64,000 nucleotides of DNA from Planctomycetota bacterium (lineage in GTDB: Bacteria; Planctomycetota; Phycisphaerae; Phycisphaerales; SM1A02). The stretch covers positions 62,001 through 126,000 of the forward strand of contig JAIOPG010000005.1 of the NCBI GenBank assembly GCA_021414025.1. Direction: 5' to 3'. This document shows positions 24,551 through 32,852 of this stretch, piece by piece (within the stretch, counting starts at the first letter, position 1; each line of letters begins with the position of its first letter). The translations under genes were made by a program, and so were the position numbers. The notes beneath the pieces are model-generated. The model did not search any database. It had not been told where the DNA came from and saw only the letters and a program-made list of their open reading frames with translations.

Positions 24551-27403
24551 ATGAAGACCAAGCCTGTCCGTTTGATCACTCTCCTTCGCCTTGCCATCGT
24601 CGCCATCGGGTTCGCGGTTCCCGGCGCCTTCGCCTCGGACTTCGCCTCGCCGCTGCAACCGGCGGCCGCTCATGGGGGCGGCGGACTGGGTCAGAACCAT
24701 CCGATCCCCGGCGTCACCGAAGTTGCCCTGGACCCCGCGCTGCTGGCACAACTTCCGGAGTCGGGCCCCTTCACGCTGCTTGGCTTCCCCATCGGCAACG
24801 GACAGACCGTCGACCTTGAACTCGAGCGCTTCCATGTGGAACTGGCCGGCGCGCACGCCGAGGTCTCCTCCGTCAACTCCAAGAACCAGATCGTCACGCA
24901 ATCGGTCTTCAACCTGGGCGATGTCGTGCAGTTCCGCGGAGGCATCATCGGCGACGAGGGCTCCAAGGCCTTCCTGAGCTTCTCCAGCACCGCCAACGCG
25001 GGCATCCTGGTCGGCTCCGACGGCGCGACTTGGATCATGAGCGACGGCGAAGTCGACCACCGCGGTCCCATCGTCATCACCAGCATGACGGAGCTTCCTC
25101 CCAACATCATCAACTGGAAGCCCTTCTCCTGCGGCACTGACACCAACGTGATCCCCCAGGACGGCGACATCGACGACACCCAGGAGGGCTCGATCATGAA
25201 CGCCATCGCCGGCTGCAAGGTGGTGACAGTCTATGTCGAGACCGACTTCCAGCTGTACGGCAAGCTGGGATCGAACTCGACTGCACTGACCAACTACATC
25301 CTGCAGATGGCCGGCGCGGCCAACATCATCTATTACAAGGATCTCAAGGTCGACCTGCGCCTTGCGGGCTGGTTCATCTACACCTCCGACGCGGCGGACG
25401 GTTTCGGCACCTACACCAACGACGGCAGCAGCGCTCTCAATGCCGTCCGAAGCAAGTGGCAATCCAGCCCCTACACCGGCTACAGCCGCAACCTGGTCTC
25501 CTATCTCACCTCGCAGAACACCGGCGGCGGCGTTGCATGGGTGGGCCAGATTTGCTCGACCTCATTCGACTACTCCATGTGCGGCAATTTGGACGGCGCC
25601 TTCCCCTACCCGCTCAGCCTGCGCAATTCGCAGAACTGGGACATCATGGTTTTCTGCCACGAGATGGGCCACAACTTCAGCGCTCCGCACACCCATGATC
25701 AGGGCCTGGACAATTGCTACACCGGCTCGGGCCTGGGCTCCTGCGTAGCTCCCGACGGCAACTATCCGCCGATCGGCGGCACCATCATGAGCTACTGCCA
25801 CTTGTGCCCCAGCGGCATGACCAACATCAATCTGATCTTCCACTTCGGCCAGACCGGAAGCATGATCTCCTACGTCGCGGGAAGGCCCTGCGTCGGCGGC
25901 TGCGGATCCATGACGATCAGCGCCACGCAGAACCAGACCGACCAGGTGAGCCTCTCCTGGACTTCCGATCCCAGCGCGATCAGCTACACCGTCTTCCGCC
26001 GCCTGCCCGACACCACCTCGCCGAAGGACTTGAACCTTCCCGTGGCGATCGGCACGGTGGTCGGCACCACCAAGGTGGACGCCTCGATGGTCTGCGGCAA
26101 GAACTATGAGTACTACGTTCGCGCCAACTACACCACGTCGCCGACCGGATCCGCGACGGGCATGATGAGCGACATCGCGATCGGCGCCGCAATCTGCTCC
26201 AACGACATCGACAACCTGATGGGCTGGGGCATCAACACCTTCAGCGAGCGAACGGTTCCCGTGGGTCTGGTCGGCAAGCAGATCGCCGCCGGCTACAACC
26301 ACAGCATCGTCCTGAAGAAGAACGGCTCCGTGCAGTGCTGGGGCAACAACGCCAACGGACAGACCGCCGCGCAGCCGGGCATCGCCGGCGCTCTGCAGGT
26401 CGCCGCGGGCTACCGCCACAGCGCGGCCCTGCTCGCCGACGGCACCGTGCAGTGCTGGGGCGCAGGAACCACCTCCGGAAGCAGCCCGAACTACGGCCAG
26501 TCCATCGTGCCCGCGGGGTTGACCGGCGTGACGCAGATCGCCGCGGGCGGTTTCCACACCCTGGCCCGCAAGTCCGATGGAACCATGGTCTGCTGGGGCA
26601 GCAACCTGCAGGGCCAGTGCACCATTCCAGTGGGTCTGCCCCCGGTGGCGCAGGTCGCCGCGGGATATTTCCACACCCTCGCGCTGCTCACGGATGGAAC
26701 CGTGCGGGCCTGGGGCTACAACTTCAACGGCCAGACCACGGTGCCGGTCGGACTTGACCATGTCGTGAAGATCGCCGCGGGCGCCTATCACAGCATCGCC
26801 TTGAAGGACGATGGCTCGATCGTGTGCTGGGGCGCGGGCACCACCAACACCGGCTCGAGCAACAACTACGGTCAATCCATCGTCCCAAGTGATTTGACGG
26901 AAGTCGCGGAAATCTCGGGCGGCGGCAAGCACACCGTGGTGCGGCAGACCAATGGCCTGATCCGCTCCTGGGGCTACAACTCCTCGGGCCAGTGCAATTC
27001 GCCCGCGGGCTACCGCGCCGAGTCCATTTCAGCCGGCTTTGAATTCACCATCGGCATGTTCAACCAGAACGACGAGGATGGCGATGGTGTGATCGGCTAC
27101 CTGGACAACTGCCCGCTGACGGCCAACGCCGATCAGACCGACTGCGACGGCGACGGCTTCGGCGACGTCTGCGCCATCGCCATGGGCGAGGTGGACGACA
27201 TGGACAGCAACGGCGTTCCCGACTGGTGCCAGTACGCCTACGGCGATCTGGACTTGAGCGGCGAAGTGGACGGTGGCGACATCGGCCTCTGCCTGCTGGA
27301 CTTCGGACCCTGCCCGGGATGCCCGGCGGATCTCGACGGTTCCGGCGAGGTGGACGGCGGCGACATCGGCCTGATCCTGCTGAACTTCGGGGATGTTCCC
27401 TAA
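24551..27403 (+). CDS. Exported reprolysin-like metalloprotease with RCC1 repeats and C-terminal dockerin
   Basis: 950 residues. Signal peptide (core AIVAIGFAVPGAFA); prodomain-like region to about residue 210; zinc-protease domain with HEMGHNFSAPH at residues 370-380 and a met-turn IMSYCH near 412, as in M12B (adamalysin) enzymes, though the family Gly is Ser. A fibronectin-III-like segment follows (SLSWTSDPSAISYTVFRR). Then come about six RCC1-type repeats, residues 557-840, each with AAGYxHS or AAGxFHT and WGxN. Next is an acidic DEDGDGVIGYLDNCP calcium repeat, and last a duplicated EF-hand-like dockerin (DLDxSGEVDGGD) with a Cys-Pro-Gly-Cys spacer. Likely a cell-surface or secreted protease held by the dockerin. 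Confidence 0.85.
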   Translation: MKTKPVRLITLLRLAIVAIGFAVPGAFASDFASPLQPAAAHGGGGLGQNHPIPGVTEVALDPALLAQLPESGPFTLLGFPIGNGQTVDLELERFHVELAGAHAEVSSVNSKNQIVTQSVFNLGDVVQFRGGIIGDEGSKAFLSFSSTANAGILVGSDGATWIMSDGEVDHRGPIVITSMTELPPNIINWKPFSCGTDTNVIPQDGDIDDTQEGSIMNAIAGCKVVTVYVETDFQLYGKLGSNSTALTNYILQMAGAANIIYYKDLKVDLRLAGWFIYTSDAADGFGTYTNDGSSALNAVRSKWQSSPYTGYSRNLVSYLTSQNTGGGVAWVGQICSTSFDYSMCGNLDGAFPYPLSLRNSQNWDIMVFCHEMGHNFSAPHTHDQGLDNCYTGSGLGSCVAPDGNYPPIGGTIMSYCHLCPSGMTNINLIFHFGQTGSMISYVAGRPCVGGCGSMTISATQNQTDQVSLSWTSDPSAISYTVFRRLPDTTSPKDLNLPVAIGTVVGTTKVDASMVCGKNYEYYVRANYTTSPTGSATGMMSDIAIGAAICSNDIDNLMGWGINTFSERTVPVGLVGKQIAAGYNHSIVLKKNGSVQCWGNNANGQTAAQPGIAGALQVAAGYRHSAALLADGTVQCWGAGTTSGSSPNYGQSIVPAGLTGVTQIAAGGFHTLARKSDGTMVCWGSNLQGQCTIPVGLPPVAQVAAGYFHTLALLTDGTVRAWGYNFNGQTTVPVGLDHVVKIAAGAYHSIALKDDGSIVCWGAGTTNTGSSNNYGQSIVPSDLTEVAEISGGGKHTVVRQTNGLIRSWGYNSSGQCNSPAGYRAESISAGFEFTIGMFNQNDEDGDGVIGYLDNCPLTANADQTDCDGDGFGDVCAIAMGEVDDMDSNGVPDWCQYAYGDLDLSGEVDGGDIGLCLLDFGPCPGCPADLDGSGEVDGGDIGLILLNFGDVP

Positions 27404-27469
27404 GCGATCGTCGCGCGACAAAGCAACAACTCTCGCCGCGGCTTCACCGTCGGATCGAAATGAGTCGAG

Positions 27470-29305
27470 TCACTCGACGGTGACGCTCTTGGCGAGATTG
27501 CGCGGCTTGTCCACATCCTTGCCGCGCAGCACCGCGGCGTGGTAGGCCAGCATCTGCAGCGGAATCACGGTCACCAGCGGCTGCAGCAGCTCCGGCACGT
27601 TGGGCACGTAGAAGACTTCCTCGGCCATGGTGCGGATGTGGTCGTCGCCCTCGGTGGCGATTGCGATCACATGGCCGCCGCGGCTGCGGACTTCCTGGAT
27701 GTTGGAGAGGACCTTCTCGTACTGGCTGTTCTTGGTGGCGATGAAGACGCAGGGCATGCCGTTGTCGATCAGCGCGATGGGCCCGTGCTTCATCTCCGCG
27801 GCGGGCATGCCCTCGGCATGGATGTAGGAGAGTTCCTTCAGCTTCAGCGCGCCCTCGAGGGCGACGGGCCAGTTGAGGCCGCGACCCAGGAAGAGCCAGT
27901 TCTCGCGGTCGATGTACTTGGAGACGGAGTCCTTGACCTTGTCGCTCACCAGCAGGGTGCGCTCGATCGCGTCGGGGATCTGCTCAAGCGACTTCAGGAA
28001 ATTCGAGACGAAATCGTTGGCGAGGTAACGGCGGCGGCCCACGAAGAGCGCCAGCATGGAGGCCACCATCACCTGGCCGACGAAGGCCTTGGTGCTGGCC
28101 ACGCCGATCTCGGGGCCGACGCGCAGGTAGACGCCGGCGTCGGTCTCGCGGCTGATGGTCGAGCCGACGACATTGACCACGCCGAGCGAGAACGCTCCGC
28201 GCTGCTTGGCTTCCTGGAGCGCGGCGAGCGTGTCGGCGGTCTCGCCCGACTGGCTGATCGCCACGACCACAGTGCCCTCTTCGACGATCGGATTGCGGTA
28301 GCGGAACTCGCTGGCGTAGTCCCAGTCCGAGTTCACCTTGCCCAGCTCCTCCATCAGGTAGGAGGCGATCATGCAGGCGTGCAGCGCCGTGCCCTGGCCG
28401 ACGAAGATGAATCGCCGCGCCGTGGCCAGCATCTTGGCGTTCTGCATCACGCCGCCGAGCACGATCTGCCCGCCGCGCGTGTCAGCCCGGCCCTGCAGGC
28501 AGGTGCGCAGCGCCCGCGGCTGCTCGTAGATTTCCTTGAGCATGAAGTGCTCGAAGTTGCCCAGCTCGATCTCGGCCAGGTCAAACTCGAGCTCCTTCAC
28601 TTGGGCGTTGACCGGAACATCGTCGACGGTCGAGGTGCGGAAACTGTCGCGGGTGAGCTTGGCCACGGTGTAGTCGGCCAGCGTGAAGGCCTGCGTGGTG
28701 TGGGCCACGATGGCGCTGGAGTCGCTGGCCACCACGTACTCGTCCTTGCCCACGCCCACCATCAGCGGGCTGCCCTTGCGGGCCACGACCAGGACATCGG
28801 GCTCTTCCTTGCAGATGACGGCGATGGCGTAGGCGCCGGTGACCTCGCGCAGCGCCGCCTGCACGGCCTTCTCCAGGTCGCCCTTGTAGAGCTCGCCGAT
28901 CAAGTGGGCGAGCACCTCGGTGTCGGTCTCGCTCTGGAAGGTGTGGCCCTTGTCCTCCAGGTACTTCTTGATGCTGGAGTAATTTTCAATGATGCCGTTG
29001 TGAATGATGGAAATGCCGTGGCCGAGCTTCTTGTCGTCGTTGTGGGGATGGGCGTTGACGTCGGTCACGCCGCCGTGGGTGGCCCAGCGGGTGTGGGCGA
29101 TGCCGATCGTGCCCTTGAAGCCGCCGGTCCGCTCGACCAGCTCCTCCAATTTGCGAACGCGACCAATGCTCTTGGCGATCTCCATTTTCCCGTTCATGAT
29201 GGCGATGCCGGCGGAGTCATACCCGCGGTACTCGAGCCGCTTCAGCCCCTCCAGAAGGATGGGAAGCGCGGGACGGCGACCGATATAAGCAACAATGCCA
29301 CACAT
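27470..29305 (-). CDS. glmS: Glutamine-fructose-6-phosphate aminotransferase (GlmS)
   Basis: 611 residues, full length. GlmS makes glucosamine-6-phosphate from fructose-6-phosphate and glutamine, the first step of UDP-GlcNAc synthesis for the cell wall. The N-terminal glutaminase domain starts at the catalytic Cys2 (MCGIVAYIGRR), with GYDSAGIA, HTRWATHG and HNGIIENY. Two SIS isomerase domains follow (SQSGETADTLAAL, VGPEIGVASTKAF; LGRGLNWPVALEGALKLKELSYIHAEG). The end reads DKPRNLAKSVTVE, the invariant tail. A GGAGG ribosome site precedes the ATG. No glmS-ribozyme-like leader is seen in the 90 bases upstream. Confidence 0.97.
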   Translation of the reverse strand: MCGIVAYIGRRPALPILLEGLKRLEYRGYDSAGIAIMNGKMEIAKSIGRVRKLEELVERTGGFKGTIGIAHTRWATHGGVTDVNAHPHNDDKKLGHGISIIHNGIIENYSSIKKYLEDKGHTFQSETDTEVLAHLIGELYKGDLEKAVQAALREVTGAYAIAVICKEEPDVLVVARKGSPLMVGVGKDEYVVASDSSAIVAHTTQAFTLADYTVAKLTRDSFRTSTVDDVPVNAQVKELEFDLAEIELGNFEHFMLKEIYEQPRALRTCLQGRADTRGGQIVLGGVMQNAKMLATARRFIFVGQGTALHACMIASYLMEELGKVNSDWDYASEFRYRNPIVEEGTVVVAISQSGETADTLAALQEAKQRGAFSLGVVNVVGSTISRETDAGVYLRVGPEIGVASTKAFVGQVMVASMLALFVGRRRYLANDFVSNFLKSLEQIPDAIERTLLVSDKVKDSVSKYIDRENWLFLGRGLNWPVALEGALKLKELSYIHAEGMPAAEMKHGPIALIDNGMPCVFIATKNSQYEKVLSNIQEVRSRGGHVIAIATEGDDHIRTMAEEVFYVPNVPELLQPLVTVIPLQMLAYHAAVLRGKDVDKPRNLAKSVTVE

Positions 29306-29434
29306 AAACGAACCTCCACGGGGCGGGAATCTGCTCGGCGAGCAGGGAATCGAACTACTAGAGTAGCAGGCGAAACGGGTTCAAAGCGATCTTGAACTTT
29401 GGGGAACATCGGACCAAATGGGGCGGCTCTTGAA

Positions 29435-30007
29435 GTGAATCCCGAACTCAAATCAAAACTTCGCCAGCAGCTCAGGGGCCTCGCGTCGAATCCGGAGATC
29501 TCGGCGCAGATCGCGCGTCGTCTCCTGGAATGGCCTTCGTGGAAAACCGCAAAGGTGATTATGGGATTCATGGCCATGGGCAGCGAGCCCGATGTCATGC
29601 CGGCACTGCGGGAGGCATTCGCGCGCGGGGCAAAGATCGCTTTTCCGATCGTCGATGGCGAGTCGATCCAGCCCGGCGCGGTGGCGTCGATGAGCGACGA
29701 ACACTTCAAGGTGGATGCCATGGGAGTGCGCAGCCCGAGCGCCTGGACGCCGATCGAGATCGGCGCGATCGATGTGGTGCTGGTGCCGGGCGTGGCCTTC
29801 GACCGCAGCGGCGCTCGCCTTGGACGCGGCGGCGGACACTACGACCGCTTCCTGGCGCAGCTCGCGGCGCGCACCACGACCGTGGGCGTGGCCGACGCTC
29901 GGCGGATCGTCGACCGCGTGCCCGTGGAGCCTCACGATCGCCGCGTGAAATGGCTGGTCAGCGACGCCGAGGGCGTTGCGGAAACCAAGCCCGGCCTGCC
30001 GATATAG
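29435..30007 (+). CDS. 5-formyltetrahydrofolate cyclo-ligase
   Basis: 190 residues from a GTG at 29435; a TTG at 29399 would add 12 atypical residues. The enzyme converts 5-formyl-THF to methenyl-THF using ATP. The N-terminal helix (NPELKSKLRQQLRGLAS) and the strand VIMGFMAMGSEPDV fit the family. The decisive motif is PGVAFDRSGARLGRGGGHYDRFL near residue 125, the conserved nucleotide/folate loop. The C-terminus (VPVEPHDRRVKWLVSDAEG) is also as expected. Divergent from glmS. Confidence 0.9.
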   Translation: MNPELKSKLRQQLRGLASNPEISAQIARRLLEWPSWKTAKVIMGFMAMGSEPDVMPALREAFARGAKIAFPIVDGESIQPGAVASMSDEHFKVDAMGVRSPSAWTPIEIGAIDVVLVPGVAFDRSGARLGRGGGHYDRFLAQLAARTTTVGVADARRIVDRVPVEPHDRRVKWLVSDAEGVAETKPGLPI

Positions 30008-30016
30008 GATTCCCAA

Positions 30017-31183
30017 ATGGTCCTCTCCAGTCAAAGCATTCGTTCGGACAGTCGTCGGTTGATGTCAAGCGACGGGCGGCGCGGCCGCGGCCGTGGATGG
30101 AAGTTCCTGGCGCTGCTGGCGATCGTCGGTGTCGGCGTCTGGCTGGGCTGGCGCTACCTCGGATCGTCGCCGGAGATTCCCGCGTCGGAGGTTCGCCATG
30201 ACGACGACACTTCGAAGACATTGATTTCCCAGGGGCCCAAGCCCGGGGAGGTTCCGCTGGAGAACAAGTCCTCGACGAGCACCACCCCCTCGCTCTCCAA
30301 CGCCGTGATCGGCGAGGAGAAGCCCGCCGCGAATCCCGCGCCGGCGGAAACGAAGAATTCCGCGGAGCCGGCCACCACCACGCAGCCTGAGGTGAACGCA
30401 CCGGACGACACGGCCGCGGTGAACTCCGCGCTGCAGGCGGCACTGGCCCAGATCGACAGCGATCCCGTCCGCGCCCGCGACGCGCTCACGCGCCTGCTCG
30501 AAGGCTCGGCCATCTCGCCGGCGGATCGGCTCAAGGGATACGAAGGCATCAACAAGGTCAACGCAGTGCTCACCTTCAGCGAGCGCGTGCTGGCCAACGA
30601 TCCCTACGCGCAGCAATACACGGTCAAGGAGGGCGACTCGCTCTCCAACATCCGCAAGGCTTTGAACCTGGACTGCGAGTGGCGCTTCCTGCAGCGGATC
30701 AACCATCTGGCCACCGAGCGGTCAATCCGCGTCGGCCAGGTGCTCAAGGCTCCCAAGGACGCCTTCCACGGTGAGGTGCGCAAAGCGGAGTTCCGCCTGA
30801 ACATCTTCGAGGGCGACGGCCCCAAGCGGGTGATGGTGGCGAGCTATCCGATTTCGCTGGGCGAGTTCAACAGCACGCCGACCGGTGCGTTTGCGATCCG
30901 GCCTCGCAGCAAGCTCATCGATCCGGAGTGGCGCAATCCGCGCACCGGCGAGCATTTCCAGAGCAACGATCCCAAGAACCCGATCGGCGAGCGCTGGATC
31001 GGCCTCAAGGGAATCGAGCCGCACAACAAGGCTTTCGAGGGCTACGGCATCCACGGCACGATCGACCCGGGGTCGATCGGCCAGCAGGCGAGCATGGGGT
31101 GCATCCGCATGTACCCGCAGGATGTCGAGGTGGTCTACGAGCTGCTGACTGAGCCGAACTCGATCGTCACGATTGCTCCGTGA
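30017..31183 (+). CDS. LysM-domain L,D-transpeptidase (YkuD family)
   Basis: 388 residues from the ATG at 30017 (373 from 30062). An N-terminal membrane anchor (FLALLAIVGVGVWLGW) follows a basic segment; a long Ser/Thr/Pro linker leads to a LysM module (YTVKEGDSLSNIRKALNL to RVGQVLKAP) and then the YkuD catalytic domain. The latter has TPTGAFAI, the active-site His in GYGIHGT and the catalytic Cys in SMGCIRM. Such enzymes form 3-3 peptidoglycan cross-links or attach proteins to the wall. An active cell wall fits with glmS nearby. It stands 9 bases after the cyclo-ligase gene. Confidence 0.9.
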   Translation: MVLSSQSIRSDSRRLMSSDGRRGRGRGWKFLALLAIVGVGVWLGWRYLGSSPEIPASEVRHDDDTSKTLISQGPKPGEVPLENKSSTSTTPSLSNAVIGEEKPAANPAPAETKNSAEPATTTQPEVNAPDDTAAVNSALQAALAQIDSDPVRARDALTRLLEGSAISPADRLKGYEGINKVNAVLTFSERVLANDPYAQQYTVKEGDSLSNIRKALNLDCEWRFLQRINHLATERSIRVGQVLKAPKDAFHGEVRKAEFRLNIFEGDGPKRVMVASYPISLGEFNSTPTGAFAIRPRSKLIDPEWRNPRTGEHFQSNDPKNPIGERWIGLKGIEPHNKAFEGYGIHGTIDPGSIGQQASMGCIRMYPQDVEVVYELLTEPNSIVTIAP

Positions 31184-31189
31184 TTTGAT

Positions 31190-31230
31190 CGCTTTGCAGA
31201 AAGCGGTGACCCCAGTCGCTCAGAGCAAAT
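31190..31230 (+). repeat. Diverged partial copy of the 130-base hairpin element
   Basis: 41 bases beginning CGCTTTGCAGAAAG and ending CCCAGTCGCTCAGAG repeat, with several changes, the first ~38 bases of the full copy that starts immediately after it at 31231. It looks like an old tandem remnant. Confidence 0.7.
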
Positions 31231-31362
31231 CGCTTTGCGAAAAGAAGTAGCCCCAGTCGCTCAGACAACGCTCCGGGCTCGCAGACTCGCCCTGCGCTAA
31301 ACTCGCTTTGTGGGGCTACTTCTTTTCGCGACGCAGGAATTCCAGATCGCCTGGTGATAGCA
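31231..31362 (+). repeat. Structured repeat element, copy A
   Basis: 132 bases, nearly identical to copy B at 35701-35834 and in the same orientation. The outer arms GCGAAAAGAAGTAGCCCCA (31237-31255) and its exact complement (31311-31329) give a 19-base-pair stem. Inside is a second small hairpin with GGGC/GCCC arms. Relative to copy B there is an A-for-G and T-for-C change on the two sides of the outer stem and one missing G and one missing C on the two sides of the inner stem; both changes preserve pairing. It lies between the L,D-transpeptidase gene and the 3' end of the pseudokinase operon. Confidence 0.92.
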
Positions 31363-31397
31363 ACCCACTCACTGCGCACAAACAATTTCGCCCCGAC

Positions 31398-32852
31398 TCA
31401 TGGAACGGGGACGCGCACTCCGTCCGAGTTTTCCGGACTCTTTCGGGTACGGGGAGGTCCACCACGAAGGGTGAATGGATTTGAAGGTATGGGCAGAGGC
31501 TTGTACTCAGGAAGTTTTGCGGCCTGCTCAGCGGTCAGGATTCCGCGAATGGCCATGACTGTTTTTTCCTCAACCTTTTCCCTCCGATGAAGCAGCGCCT
31601 TGAAGTCATTTACATTTTTATCAAAGTCCTCGCCGGTGAACGTTGTTGAGGTGAGCTTCCAATGCTTCATCATCAATTCTTCAAACGCGCGATTCAGCGT
31701 TTCAACTCCCTCGGCCCTCTCAACATCTAATGACACAACCACCGCTGCCTCGGCTTGACCAAGATCGGGGAGATGTCGAGCAACTTCCAATGCATCCAAC
31801 CCGGAACCCCGCTCCGTCGGAACTTGCGGAAACATCAACTCGCGAGCTCTCCAGATGAAATCTTGCCGCTTGTCTTCGGCCAGGGATGCGGCGATTTTTG
31901 GCAGCCAGCGGAGACTCGACTCGGCACGTAGGAACTGTGACGTTTCATTCTTCGCTTCCAAAGTCGTTCGTTCATCTCGAATGGTTTGATTCGAATCAGG
32001 ATCTTTTGCCGCCTCCATTTTCTCCTGCAGGATGGCGGCCTCGATGCGTGATTCAAGGAGCGATTCTGTGAAGCGCTTGGAAAAAGGAGTGATCTCACTC
32101 CAATATTGCTGAACTACTTGCTTCGCCTCCTCTCGCAATTCATTCGCTTCAATGGCTTCGATGTAGGGCAATGCGAATAACCCTATGTCAATTCTGGCCG
32201 CCACGAAAAAGGGGACAACATCCGAACATCGTGCTCTCCACCTTCCGGCTTCGAAGAGAGTTTTCGCCTTTGCGCGAACCTCCAAATCGATCGCAACACC
32301 AATCTCATCGCATCTCGCGTCGATTTTGCCCAATGTTGCTTTCTCCGTCTCATCGCGCAGTTTTAAGAACTGGCGGATCGCCTGATACATAGTTGCTTTC
32401 ACGCTCGCCGAATCACGCGGCGCCGATCTGACTGCCTCCATTTCCGCTTCCGACATTCCAGCAGACATCACTCTGTTGCTTCGAGGGCCGATGCTGGGAG
32501 TTGCTTCTTCTACAAGCATCCGATCCTTCTCCATGCTTTCCTCGATGAGCTTGTCGAAAGCGGATCGGTTTTCCTCAGGTACTCGAATCGCCAACAGGTA
32601 TTCGCGATAGTCCCGTGCAGACGCTGGTCTCCACGTAAATTGAACGCCTCCAAATTTCACCATCATGACATACGGTCTGCTTACCACCTCTCCGATGACC
32701 ATGAAAGGATCGCTCGGCGCTGTCGCGTCATCCGTCACGGTCGCGGTATCAGGTGGCGATGCTGGCTTATTCGAAACTTGCGGCCTTGCGTCATCGCCGT
32801 AGGCAACAGCACAACTGAGGATGAACGGAATGATGGAGATTGGTGGCTTCAT
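31398..32852 (-). CDS. Exported protein of unknown function, paralogue of its upstream neighbour
   Basis: 484 residues with an N-terminal signal peptide (PISIIPFILSCAVAYGDD). No known family was recognised. It is clearly related to the protein at 32849-34231: both have DPFMV-GEVVxR near residue 50, AxDYRxYxxAIxVPxExR, a central RWRARCSDV block, QQYWxEITPxSK and a closing ILTAEQAAxxPEYKPLxIPSNPF. The LTAEQ-type C-terminal helix is reminiscent of the LTxxQ motif of Spy/CpxP periplasmic proteins, but this is only a resemblance. The body is helical and charged. Coding G+C is visibly lower than in the paralogue. Overlaps it by ATGA; last gene of the operon. Confidence 0.75.
   Translation of the reverse strand: MKPPISIIPFILSCAVAYGDDARPQVSNKPASPPDTATVTDDATAPSDPFMVIGEVVSRPYVMMVKFGGVQFTWRPASARDYREYLLAIRVPEENRSAFDKLIEESMEKDRMLVEEATPSIGPRSNRVMSAGMSEAEMEAVRSAPRDSASVKATMYQAIRQFLKLRDETEKATLGKIDARCDEIGVAIDLEVRAKAKTLFEAGRWRARCSDVVPFFVAARIDIGLFALPYIEAIEANELREEAKQVVQQYWSEITPFSKRFTESLLESRIEAAILQEKMEAAKDPDSNQTIRDERTTLEAKNETSQFLRAESSLRWLPKIAASLAEDKRQDFIWRARELMFPQVPTERGSGLDALEVARHLPDLGQAEAAVVVSLDVERAEGVETLNRAFEELMMKHWKLTSTTFTGEDFDKNVNDFKALLHRREKVEEKTVMAIRGILTAEQAAKLPEYKPLPIPSNPFTLRGGPPRTRKSPENSDGVRVPVP

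Noticed and set aside
27539-29395. A 618-codon open frame on the plus strand
   Set aside because: Antisense to glmS; Val/Gly/Asp/His-rich, no motif.
29306-29434. Possible glmS ribozyme or other riboswitch near glmS
   Set aside because: The leader is short; I could not draw the conserved pairings of a glmS ribozyme. A TTGAAC-N18-TAGTAG match is too weak to list as a promoter.
31231-31362. Copy A of the repeat as an ordinary bidirectional terminator
   Set aside because: A terminator role is possible at copy A, but the same sequence at copy B lies between divergent starts, and the element is much longer than a terminator and has no T-run.
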